Source: Streptomyces rubellomurinus
Lineage (GTDB): Bacteria > Actinomycetota > Actinomycetes > Streptomycetales > Streptomycetaceae
Assembly (NCBI RefSeq): GCF_000961885.1
Contig: NZ_JZKH01000093.1
Span: 1-27,944, forward strand
Direction of reading: 5' to 3'
DNA length: 27,944 nucleotides
The position numbers and the translations under genes are program-made. Shown one piece after another: positions 8,549 to 15,628 of this stretch; positions within the stretch are counted from its first letter, which is position 1, and the number at the start of each line of letters is the position of its first letter. The notes beneath the pieces were generated by a model, which ran no database searches, was not told the origin of the DNA, and worked only from the letters and a program-made list of their open reading frames with translations.

Positions 8549-9051
8549 GGCTCACGGCTCTTCGAGGGAGAGGGGCCGACAGGAGTGGACAACGCTGCCC
8601 GGGCAGCAGGCCCGCCCACGGGATGACGTCGGTCTGCGCCGCGCAGCACCGTATGTGACCTGTTCCTTTCAGAGTACGACGGGCGCGGGGCCCGGCCCAC
8701 CGGCCGAGCCCCGGAGCGACGTTGTTCCCGCGAAAGGGGGATGCGCCCGCCGCGGCGGTGCGCCCTGCCCGCGAGCGGTCGCGCCCCCTCCGGAATGGAG
8801 GTTCCCTGGAGCTTGACTGAGCGGACCGGGCGGCGCAACAGGCCCACGGGACACCGTGACCGGACTGTCATGGATCGGCGACGATCCGTTGCCGGTTGTC
8901 GCGAACCGTGACGTCACACGCGCCCCACCAGCCCCGGGCGGCTCCTCCGGCCCACCCGCCCAACTGGTGCCACAGTCCGTTTCGGCCACTTCGTACGGCT
9001 TCGCGACGGCGTCTGGCATTTGCCACATGCATAGGCGCCGACGCTGGCACC
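8549..9051. other. 503-bp divergent intergenic region with palindromes
   Basis: No convincing gene. It should hold the promoters of the divergent Usp and HAD genes. Visible elements are a perfect 10-bp palindrome GTGACGTCAC at 8908-8917, TTGACT at 8814 without a good -10, and an inverted repeat TGGCATTTGCCA at 9014-9025. Confidence 0.5.
9014..9025. promoter_or_regulatory. Inverted repeat TGGCA-TT-TGCCA upstream of HAD gene
   Basis: 12-bp inverted repeat ending 26 nt before ATG 9052. A near-identical perfect palindrome lies at a similar distance before the gene at 27152. Regulator unknown. Confidence 0.45.
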
Positions 9052-10281
9052 ATGCTCGGCATGCCCCTGCTGCTGTTCGACCTCGACAACACCCTGTTGC
9101 CCCGGGACGCCGCCTTCCGGGCCTGGGCGCAGGACTTCCTGTCCGAACACGACCTACCGCCCGGCGACGTGGAATGGTTCGTCACCCTCGACGGCAGCGG
9201 CTACGTGCCGCGCAGCACCGTACTGTCCGCCGTCCGGCGCCGCTACGGCCTGGACGCCTCCGTCGAGTTCCTGCTCGCGCACTTCCGACGCGGCATCAAC
9301 TCGCACATCCGCTGCCCGTCCGGGCACGTCGCGGCGCTGGAGGCCGCGCGGGCGGCCGGCTGGACGCTGGGGATCGTCAGCAACGGCGGCACCCGGCCGC
9401 AGTTGGAGAAAATCCGGCGGACCGGGCTGGGGGCACTGGTCGACGGCTGGGTCATCTCCGAGGAGGCCGACTGCGTCAAGCCGGACCCGCTGATCTTCGA
9501 GATCGCCGCCCGGCGGTGCGGCGTCGCGCCGACCGGGGACTGGACCGCGCACACCTGGATGGTCGGGGACCACGCCCCCGCCGACATCGCCGGCGCCGAG
9601 CTCTCCGGACTACGCAGCGTCTGGTTGCACCACGGGCGGCCGTGGTCGGAGATCGGCTACCGGCCGACGTTGAAGGCGGCCGGCCTGCCGGAGGCGGTGG
9701 GCCAGGTGCTCTCCGCCCGCACCGCGCCCTCCCTCCGGCCGGGCATCCGAGCGGGTGGAGCGGCCAAGCGGCGGATCGCGGGCGCGCCGGCACGGGCGAC
9801 GGCGCCGCTCGGCGCGCGATCCGGCGCGCACTCGGCGACGGCCGCCCCGGACGGCCCGGGTGCGCCCGTTGCCGCGAACGCCGGACCGGGCGGCGCCCCG
9901 GGCGCGGGGGCCGGGTCGGGTGTCCGAAACCGCTCCGGCGGGTTTGCCGTGCTCGCGGACAAGCTCCCACGCGCGGGCGCGGGCGCGGGCGCGGGCTCCG
10001 ACACCAGGGCGGGCGCGGCGACGGGCGCCGCGCCGGAGGCGGGGCCGCAGGGGCATCGCGCTGCTGCGGCCGTGCGCCCAACTCCCCTCCGCGCGACGGG
10101 CGATGGAACGGGCTCCACCCCCACCACCGGACCGGCCACGGCACCGGTCACCGCCCCCGCCGCCACCCCCGCCACCCCCGCCACCGCAGCGGTCGGCGGG
10201 CGCAGCGGCGCCCCGCGCACCTCGCCGATCAGCGCCGCGCGCCCCACCCCGATCACCGAACCGGCCGCTGTCGCCCAGTAG
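9052..10281 (+). CDS. HAD-superfamily hydrolase with Ala/Gly/Pro-rich C-terminal tail
   Basis: 409 residues. The first ~225 are a complete HAD hydrolase: motif I FDLDNT (Asp10 nucleophile, Asp12), motif II in GIVSNGG, motif III lysine in DCVKPDP, and motif IV MVGDHAPADIAGA. The helical cap lies between motifs I and II, so it is a subfamily I phosphatase or dehalogenase-like enzyme; the substrate cannot be read from sequence. After LPEAVGQVLSA the frame continues for ~180 residues of Ala/Gly/Pro/Thr/Arg with short repeats such as (GA)n and TPAT, ending at TAG 10281. The tail is probably disordered and could be a run-on after loss of an earlier stop. ATG 9052 has no clear ribosome site; ATG 9061 (MPLLLFDLDN) is equally possible. 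It is convergent with the GNAT gene. Confidence 0.82.
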   Translation: MLGMPLLLFDLDNTLLPRDAAFRAWAQDFLSEHDLPPGDVEWFVTLDGSGYVPRSTVLSAVRRRYGLDASVEFLLAHFRRGINSHIRCPSGHVAALEAARAAGWTLGIVSNGGTRPQLEKIRRTGLGALVDGWVISEEADCVKPDPLIFEIAARRCGVAPTGDWTAHTWMVGDHAPADIAGAELSGLRSVWLHHGRPWSEIGYRPTLKAAGLPEAVGQVLSARTAPSLRPGIRAGGAAKRRIAGAPARATAPLGARSGAHSATAAPDGPGAPVAANAGPGGAPGAGAGSGVRNRSGGFAVLADKLPRAGAGAGAGSDTRAGAATGAAPEAGPQGHRAAAAVRPTPLRATGDGTGSTPTTGPATAPVTAPAATPATPATAAVGGRSGAPRTSPISAARPTPITEPAAVAQ

Positions 10282-10291
10282 TTACGGCAGC

Positions 10292-10327
10292 CGCGACGAC
10301 GGCCCGGGAGCCGGGCCGACCGTCGCG
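10292..10327. terminator. Bidirectional hairpin between convergent HAD and GNAT genes
   Basis: CGCGACG...CGTCGCG (7 bp) outside and CGGCCCG...CGGGCCG (7 bp) inside, with a small internal loop. It lies 10 nt after the HAD stop and next to the GNAT stop. No U-tract. Confidence 0.5.
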
Positions 10328-10328
10328 C

Positions 10329-11159
10329 TCACCCGCCCGCGACGGCGAGGGACCACCGGCAGGTGCGGGCCGATTCGGTGAAGCCCAGCTTCCGGTAGAC
10401 CGGTTCGCCGAGCGTGGAGGCGACCAGGGTGGCCGGGCGGTCCGGGTGGGCGTGGGCGAGCGCCGCCCGCGTCACGGCGGCGCCCACCCCCTGGCCGCGC
10501 CGGCCGGGCAGCGTGGCGACCCAGTAGACGCCGGTCATCAGGCCGTCGTCGTAGGTGAGGCAGGCGCCCACCGGGTCGCCGTCGATGCTCCCCAGCCAGC
10601 CACGGCAGCCGGGTTCGGCCAGCAGCCGCCACGGGAGCGCGTCGCCCCGGACCCAGGGCTGCCGGGCGGGCAGCGGGAATCCGTCCACGATCACCCGCTC
10701 GACCTGGGCGAAGGTGTCGGCGTCCAGCGCCTCGACGACCGTCAGAAGGCTGCCGTCACGGGTCCGCGAAGTCGCGGGCGGCACAACCGCCCCGTGCTCG
10801 GCCGCCCCGTGCTCGGCCGCCCCGTCAACGGCCGGTCCGGGTTCGCGGAACATCACCGGCATCACCGAGACCCGGCCGGGCCCGAAGGGGTGCAGGTCGA
10901 GCCCGCCGTACAGGTCCTCGACGGCCAGGCTGACGGTCGACCACTCCGCCACGAGCTCGGTCAACTCCCGTTCCACTAATCCTGGTTCGGCGTACGGGCG
11001 GGTGATCACCACGCGGTGGACGTCGTCCGGGGTGCGGGCTCCGCGCACGGCCGTCCAACCGGGGCGGACGCGGGTCTGCCAGCCGTGGACGCGGGCCTGG
11101 GCGAGCCAGAAGGATGCTGAGTTGTCGTTGGCCTGTTCGAGCCGGCGGTCTGTGTTCAC
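10329..11159 (-). CDS. GNAT-family N-acetyltransferase
   Basis: 276 residues. The C-terminal ~100 residues are a GNAT fold: GWLGSIDGDPVGACLTY, then VYWVATLPGRRGQGVGAAVTRAAL with the acetyl-CoA loop RRGQGVG, and the closing PVYRKLGFTES. The N-terminal half has a weaker GNAT-like character (VVITRPYAEPGLVERELTELV), so a tandem or degenerate double-GNAT is possible. Acceptor substrate unknown. The frame is open to 11495, but GTG 11159 (MNTDRRLEQANDNSASFW) is where coherent protein sequence starts; no strong ribosome site is seen. A small direct repeat (GCTCGGCCGCCCC) encodes AEHGAAEHGA in the middle. It is divergent from adpA, so its promoter shares the long adpA upstream region. Confidence 0.8.
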   Translation of the reverse strand: MNTDRRLEQANDNSASFWLAQARVHGWQTRVRPGWTAVRGARTPDDVHRVVITRPYAEPGLVERELTELVAEWSTVSLAVEDLYGGLDLHPFGPGRVSVMPVMFREPGPAVDGAAEHGAAEHGAVVPPATSRTRDGSLLTVVEALDADTFAQVERVIVDGFPLPARQPWVRGDALPWRLLAEPGCRGWLGSIDGDPVGACLTYDDGLMTGVYWVATLPGRRGQGVGAAVTRAALAHAHPDRPATLVASTLGEPVYRKLGFTESARTCRWSLAVAGG

Positions 11160-11581
11160 GGCAGGACCGTAGCCCGGCCGCCGGGGTGCCGGTTCCGCCG
11201 CCCCGGCCATGGCCGGATGAAGCCTGGGAGGCGCACGGTCCGGGCGCGTGCGCCCTCGCGTGCACCGCCGATTTTCGGTCAATTTCGCGCGGGCGACTCC
11301 CGCTTGGACATATCCGCAGCCCAGACCCGCCGCTCGGGCGCGCGGAGGCCGGGCGCCCCGGGAACCGCCCCGCAACAACCGGCCACCCTTGCACCCGCCC
11401 TCTTCCCAGAAAGGTCGACGGGTGCCACGCTTCGTGATCGAATGCATCACGCCAAATTGCCATGTCGACATAGCGTCGGATGGTGAACTTGTCACAACGG
11501 CAATGGTCCACCGGATAGATTTCGATCTTGGCTAGCAGTGCCGCACCACCCACACCACACCACCGAGGGGGCTTGAGCGCC
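11160..11581. promoter_or_regulatory. Long adpA upstream region with several palindromes
   Basis: 422 bp without a supported gene. It is less GC-rich than its surroundings around 11440-11525. Visible elements are GCCAAATTGCCA (11451-11462, TGGCAATTTGGC on the other strand), the perfect palindrome ATGTCGACAT (11462-11471) and TTGTCACAA (11489-11497). AdpA in Streptomyces represses its own gene through TGGCSNGWWY-type sites, and the TGGCAATTTG sequence is only a partial match. A GAGGGGG at 11565-11571 supplies a candidate ribosome site. Confidence 0.5.
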
Positions 11582-14071
11582 TTGAGCAGGGTGAGCAGGA
11601 GCGACGCGGGTCCGGACAGCGGCCAGGCGGTGGCCGGTATCGCGGCTCGATCCGCGAGAAGCACTGGCACCTCCGCGATCGCCGCCACCCGCAGCTCCGG
11701 CGCCCCGGGCACCTCCGGCCCGGCCTCGCACTCCCCCTACGCCTCGGCCCCGTCCGCCGCCGGCCCCGCTCCGGCCGAGCACGGCGGCAGCCCGGCACCG
11801 TACGGCGCGCAGCCCGCCCAGGGCGGCCACCCGGGCTTCGCCGGACCACCCGTCAGCCGAGGCACCGTCAACCAGGCCCAGGGCTACGGCGGCGACCACG
11901 CCACCGCCCCCGGCCACCTCGGCGCGCCGGGTCACCCCGGCCACGCCCCCTACCCCGGCCACCCGGGCACCGGCACCGCCCCGTTCCCCGGTGGCGCCGG
12001 TGGCACCGGTGCCACCGGCGCTCTGGGCGGTTCGCTCGCCGGCCTGGCCGGCGGCACCACCCTCGGCCACCCCCCGCTCGGCCACAGCCCCCTCGGCTAC
12101 GGCGGCGGCAACGGCAACGGCACGAACGGCTCCCCCGCCTCGACCACCACGGTGGTCGCCCCGCGCAAGCTGTCCGGCCGGCGCCGCCGGGAGACCGTCG
12201 CCGTCCTGATCTTCGGCGGCGCCCCGATCTTCGAGAGCTCGATCCCGCTCTCGGTCTTCGGCGTGGACCGCCAGGACGCCGGGGTGCCCCGCTACCGCCT
12301 GCTGGTCTGCGCCGGGGAGGACGGCCCGCTGGCCACCACCGGCGGCCTGACCCTCTCCGCCCCGTACGGCCTGGAGGCCCTCGCCCGGGCCGGCACGATC
12401 GTCGTACCGGCCTGGCGCTCGATCTCCCAGCCGCCACCGGTCGAGGCGATCACCGCGCTGCGCAAGGCCCACCACGAGGGCGCCCGGATCATCGGCCTCT
12501 GCACCGGCGCCTTCGTCCTCGCCGCCGCCGGCCTGCTGGACGGCCGTCCGGCGACCACCCACTGGATGTACGCGCCGACGCTGGCCAAGCGCTACCCCCG
12601 GGTGCACGTCGACCCGCGCGAGCTGTTCGTCGACGACGGCGACGTGCTCACCTCGGCGGGCACCGCCGCCGGCATCGACCTGTGCCTGCACGTGGTGCGC
12701 ACCGACCACGGCGCCGAGGCGGCCAACGCGCTGGCCCGCCGGCTGGTGGTGCCGAGCCGCCGCGGCGGCGGAGGACAGGCCCAGTACATCGATCAGTCTT
12801 TACCGGAGGAGATCGGCAACGACCCGCTGGCCGAGGTGGTCACCTGGGCGTTGGAGAACCTGAACCAGCAGTTCGACGTCGAGGTGCTGGCGGCCCGGGC
12901 CTACATGAGCCGGCGCACCTTCGACCGGCGGTTCCGCACGCTCACCGGCAGTGCGCCGCTGCAGTGGCTGATCACCCAGCGGGTGCTCCAGGCGCAGCGG
13001 CTGCTGGAGACCTCCGAGCTGTCGGTGGACGACGTCGCGCGCCGGTGCGGGTTCCGCTCGCCGGTGGCGCTGCGCGGGCACTTCCGGCGGCAGCTCGGGG
13101 TCTCCCCGGCCGCGTACCGGACCAGCTACCGGGCACGCCGCCCCGGCCAGCAGGCGCCTGCGCCGGTCGGCGGGCACGTCGGCGACCTGCGGCTGCCCGG
13201 CGCGCTGCCGCACCCGGTGGGGGCGTCGATCGGCGCGGCGGCGGGCGGCGCGGTCTTCGCCGGGACGGCGCACGGCGGTTCCGGCGCGCAGCCGGCGCAC
13301 CCGTTCGCGGCCGGGCCCGGGGCGTCGACGCAGGTCGGCCCGCACGGCCAGCCGGTCGGGCCCGGTCCGTACCCGCAGCAGGGCCAGCACGGTCAGGGCG
13401 CGCCCTTCGCTCCGGGGCAGCCCGGGGCGCCGGCCGCCCAGGGCTTCCACCCGCGGACCGGTCAGCCGTACCCGCACCAGCAGGCCGCCCAGCAGCCGTA
13501 CCCCGCGCAGCAGGGTCAGGGCGCGGGGCGCGGTCCGGCGCGGCCGCCGGTGGTGCCGCCGCAGGTCGGGCCGGGTGCCGGGCGCCCGCCGCGGACCGCC
13601 GAGCACGCGGCGGCCGAGGACGGCCACCCGCAGCCCGGTGTGCGCGGCCAGGGCCAGGGGCACCGCAGTGCGGCCGAGCGGCCCTCGGACGAACCGGGGG
13701 TGCCCGGCTCGGGCGCGGCCGCGCGCGGTCACGGCGCTGCCGCCGGACGGATGCCGGCCACCGCCGCCGGGCAGCCGACGGCCGGGGCGGGCGACCTCCG
13801 CGGCCGTCCCGTCCGGGCGCCGCAGGTCCGCGCCCAGGCCGCCCAGGGTCTCCCGGGCGCTCCGGGTGGCCGGGCGGCGGCCGAGGGTGGCCGGGCGGCG
13901 GCCCGCGAGGCCCGTCCGGGCCGGGACGGCCGGCTTCCGCACGAGGCCGGGGACGAGTCGGACGGCTCCGGCCCGCACGGTGGGGCCCAGGAGCACCGGG
14001 CCGAGGCCTGCCCGCCGGACGCCCGCTCGGCTCCGCCGGTGCCCGCGGCGCGTGATCGCGCCGTAGGGTGA
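11582..14071 (+). CDS. adpA: AdpA (BldH) central developmental regulator, enlarged
   Basis: AdpA is the AraC/XylS-family master regulator of morphological differentiation and secondary metabolism. From about residue 196 the sequence is close to Streptomyces AdpA: KLSGRRRRE, a DJ-1/PfpI-like dimerisation domain (PIFESSIPLSVFGVDRQDAG, IIGLCTGAFVLAAAGLLDGR, THWMYAPTLAKRYP), then two helix-turn-helix motifs (LAARAYMSRRTFDRRFR; VDDVARRCGFRSPVALRGHF). Leu407 between the domains is TTA (12800-12802), the conserved bldA-dependent codon. Normal AdpA is about 400 residues. Here ~195 Gly/Pro/His/Ala-rich residues precede it and ~310 Gln/Gly/Pro/Ala-rich residues follow. The start is unsettled: TTG 11582 has GAGGGGG 10 nt upstream; TTG 11528 and GTG 11591 (MSRSDAGP, resembling the usual AdpA N-terminus) are alternatives. 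The end overlaps or abuts orn, the same neighbour as in Streptomyces. Confidence 0.93.
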   Translation: MSRVSRSDAGPDSGQAVAGIAARSARSTGTSAIAATRSSGAPGTSGPASHSPYASAPSAAGPAPAEHGGSPAPYGAQPAQGGHPGFAGPPVSRGTVNQAQGYGGDHATAPGHLGAPGHPGHAPYPGHPGTGTAPFPGGAGGTGATGALGGSLAGLAGGTTLGHPPLGHSPLGYGGGNGNGTNGSPASTTTVVAPRKLSGRRRRETVAVLIFGGAPIFESSIPLSVFGVDRQDAGVPRYRLLVCAGEDGPLATTGGLTLSAPYGLEALARAGTIVVPAWRSISQPPPVEAITALRKAHHEGARIIGLCTGAFVLAAAGLLDGRPATTHWMYAPTLAKRYPRVHVDPRELFVDDGDVLTSAGTAAGIDLCLHVVRTDHGAEAANALARRLVVPSRRGGGGQAQYIDQSLPEEIGNDPLAEVVTWALENLNQQFDVEVLAARAYMSRRTFDRRFRTLTGSAPLQWLITQRVLQAQRLLETSELSVDDVARRCGFRSPVALRGHFRRQLGVSPAAYRTSYRARRPGQQAPAPVGGHVGDLRLPGALPHPVGASIGAAAGGAVFAGTAHGGSGAQPAHPFAAGPGASTQVGPHGQPVGPGPYPQQGQHGQGAPFAPGQPGAPAAQGFHPRTGQPYPHQQAAQQPYPAQQGQGAGRGPARPPVVPPQVGPGAGRPPRTAEHAAAEDGHPQPGVRGQGQGHRSAAERPSDEPGVPGSGAAARGHGAAAGRMPATAAGQPTAGAGDLRGRPVRAPQVRAQAAQGLPGAPGGRAAAEGGRAAAREARPGRDGRLPHEAGDESDGSGPHGGAQEHRAEACPPDARSAPPVPAARDRAVG
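12800..12802 (+). promoter_or_regulatory. TTA leucine codon (bldA control) in adpA
   Basis: In-frame TTA in SLPEE between the DJ-1-like domain and the AraC domain, the place known in Streptomyces adpA. It would require the rare leucyl-tRNA from bldA. I noticed no other in-frame TTA in the recognised genes. Confidence 0.9.
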
Positions 14072-14076
14072 GGTGC

Positions 14077-14679
14077 GTGAATGACCGCTTGGTATGGATC
14101 GACTGTGAAATGACCGGCCTCGACCTCGACCGGGACGCCCTGGTCGAGGTCGCGGTGCTGGTGACGGACTCCGAGCTGAACATCCTCGGCGAGGGCGTGG
14201 ACGTCATCATCCGCCCGCCGGCGGAGGCGCTGGCGAACATGCCCGAGGTGGTGCGCACGATGCACACCGCCTCCGGGCTGTTGGACGAGCTGGAGCAGGG
14301 CGTGACCCTGGCCGAGGCCGAGGAGCGCGTCCTCGCGTACGTGCGCGAGCACGCGCCGGAGGCCGGGAAGACGCCGCTGTGCGGAAACTCGGTGGCCACC
14401 GACCGCGGCTTCCTCGCCCGGGACATGCCCGCCCTGGAGAAGCACCTGCACTACCGGATCGTGGACGTCTCCTCGATCAAGGAGCTGGCCCGCCGCTGGT
14501 ACCCGAAGGCGTACTACAACAGCCCGCCGAAGGGCGGGAACCACCGGGCGCTCGCGGACATCCGCGAGAGCATCGACGAACTGCGGTACTACCGCGAGGC
14601 GGTGTTCGTCCCCCAGCCCGGGCCGGACGCCGACACCGCGCGGGCCATCGCGGAGAAGTACCGGGCCGCGGCCGACTGA
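14077..14679 (+). CDS. orn: Oligoribonuclease
   Basis: 200-residue DEDDh 3'-5' exoribonuclease that degrades 2-5 nt RNA fragments and, in this family, pGpG from cyclic di-GMP turnover. WIDCEMTGLDL holds the first metal ligands (Asp9, Glu11). GNSVATDRGFLARDMP, HYRIVDVSSIKELARRWYP and NHRALADIRESIDELRYYR supply the remaining Asp/His/Asp residues. Length and sequence match Streptomyces OrnA closely. GTG 14077 (MNDRLVWIDCEM) is chosen by comparison with that family, with GGTGAGG just upstream. GTG 14068 would overlap the adpA stop as GTGA. The adpA frame runs to 14071, so the two genes are 5 bp apart or overlapping, and translation is probably coupled. Confidence 0.96.
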   Translation: MNDRLVWIDCEMTGLDLDRDALVEVAVLVTDSELNILGEGVDVIIRPPAEALANMPEVVRTMHTASGLLDELEQGVTLAEAEERVLAYVREHAPEAGKTPLCGNSVATDRGFLARDMPALEKHLHYRIVDVSSIKELARRWYPKAYYNSPPKGGNHRALADIRESIDELRYYREAVFVPQPGPDADTARAIAEKYRAAAD

Positions 14680-14713
14680 ACCGGAGCGCCTCCCGGCGCG
14701 GCCCCGCTCCTCC

Positions 14714-14760
14714 GGCCCCCGCTCCCCTCGTCCCCGTTCCGGGACGTCGGGGCGGGGGCC
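14714..14760 (+). terminator. Possible hairpin terminator after orn
   Basis: GGCCCCCG (14714-14721) pairs with CGGGGGCC (14753-14760), with additional C-run/G-run pairing inside. It starts 35 nt after the orn stop. No U-tract. Confidence 0.4.
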
Positions 14761-14831
14761 GCGTCGTCGTCGGAGCGGGGGCCCGGGTTCACCGGAACGG
14801 AACCCTGGCGCGAGCACCCTCTCGGATCCTG

Positions 14832-14837
14832 TAGAGT
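14832..14837 (+). promoter_or_regulatory. -10 element of the tRNA-His promoter
   Basis: TAGAGT about 50 nt before tRNA-His, followed by TTCTTCCTGTC. The same TAGAGT and a similar downstream tract precede tRNA-Lys. The -35 is unclear (CTGGCG at 14805 is too far). Confidence 0.5.
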
Positions 14838-14886
14838 TCTTCCTGTCGGAACGGGAACGCGAGAGCGGGAACGGACCGGACAGATG

Positions 14887-14962
14887 GTGGGTGTAGCTCA
14901 GTTGGTAGAGCACCTGGTTGTGGTCCAGGTGGCCGCGGGTTCGAGTCCCGTCACTCACCCCA
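14887..14962 (+). tRNA. tRNA-His (GTG anticodon)
   Basis: Cloverleaf: acceptor GTGGGTG/CACTCAC with one G-T pair, D-arm TAGCTCAGTTGGTAGAGCA, anticodon stem CCTGG/CCAGG with loop TTGTGGT (anticodon GTG), and T-arm CGGG-TTCGAGT-CCCG. C73 at 14959 would pair with the G-1 at 14886 that marks tRNA-His. CCA is encoded at 14960-14962. It sits downstream of orn, as in Streptomyces. Confidence 0.97.
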
Positions 14963-14964
14963 GA

Positions 14965-15010
14965 GCCTGAGGGGCCGATCTCTTCAAGAGATCGGCCCCT
15001 CAGGCGTTTT
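14965..15010 (+). terminator. Rho-independent terminator of tRNA-His
   Basis: Two 20-nt perfectly complementary arms meeting at a single central C (14965-15005), so about 19 bp with a 3-nt loop, followed by GTTTT. It starts 3 nt after the encoded CCA. A very stable hairpin with a short U-run. Confidence 0.92.
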
Positions 15011-15107
15011 CGCGCGCCCTCCCGGCGAGGCCTCAACTGCGGCCGGTGGTCGGGCTTTTCCGCTCCGCCCCTGCCGCCGGAAGCTACCGGCTAGTAACAT
15101 CGTCGCC

Positions 15108-15554
15108 ATGACCACACCTACGATCGGCCAGATGCTCGACGCCACCGTGCCGATGGCGCACACCCTCAAGCTCGAGTACCTGGAGACCACCCCGGAGCGC
15201 GCCGTGCTCCGGCTGCCCGACCAGCCCGCGTACCACAACCACGTCGGCGGCCCGCACGCCGGCGCGATGTTCACGCTCGCCGAGTCCGCCAGCGGCTGCA
15301 TCGTGCTCGCCGCCTTCGGCGACCAGCTGTCCCGGGCCGTGCCGCTCGCCGTGAACGCCGAGATCGCCTACAAGAAGCTCGCCATGGGCGAGGTCACCGC
15401 CACCGCCGTGCTCGGCCGCCCGGCCGCCGAGGTCGTCGCCGAGCTGGACGCCGGCGGCCGCCCCGAGTTCCCGGTCACCGTCGAGATCACCCGCGCCGAC
15501 GGCGCCGTCACCGGTGTGATGACGGTCACCTGGACGCTCCGCCCCAACTCCTGA
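15108..15554 (+). CDS. PaaI/DUF4442-type hotdog-fold thioesterase
   Basis: 148-residue single hotdog domain. HNHVGGPHAGAMFTLAESASG is the long central helix with its preceding turn, the place of the active-site loop in PaaI-like acyl-CoA thioesterases. Strands follow (VNAEIAYKKLAMGEVTATAVL, FPVTVEITRADGAVTGVMTVTW). The usual PaaI Asn/Asp-HGG motif is reduced to NHVGGPHAG, which fits DUF4442 proteins. It probably hydrolyses acyl-CoA or acts on a related thioester; the substrate is unknown. No Shine-Dalgarno before ATG 15108, while TAGTAA at 15092-15097 is placed so that transcription would start at or just before the ATG, so the mRNA may be leaderless. A clear hairpin follows. Confidence 0.85.
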   Translation: MTTPTIGQMLDATVPMAHTLKLEYLETTPERAVLRLPDQPAYHNHVGGPHAGAMFTLAESASGCIVLAAFGDQLSRAVPLAVNAEIAYKKLAMGEVTATAVLGRPAAEVVAELDAGGRPEFPVTVEITRADGAVTGVMTVTWTLRPNS

Positions 15555-15566
15555 CCGCCGCACGGC

Positions 15567-15603
15567 CGGTGGCCCCGGACGCGGGACCCGCGGGGCCACC
15601 GGC
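15567..15603 (+). terminator. Hairpin after thioesterase gene
   Basis: Perfect 11-bp stem CCGGTGGCCCC / GGGGCCACCGG with a 15-nt loop, 12 nt after the stop. No U-tract, as is common in high-GC actinomycetes. Confidence 0.55.
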
Positions 15604-15628
15604 GCGATGACCGCCCGCGACGGCGCGC

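Noticed and set aside
9476..10144. Minus-strand frames opposite the HAD tail
   Set aside because: Arg/Pro-rich shadows with no domain; the HAD frame is continuous with a real enzyme even if the tail is odd.
11451..11462. Definite AdpA autoregulatory site
   Set aside because: TGGCAATTTG matches TGGCSNGWWY only partly, so it is reported as a palindrome without a named binder.
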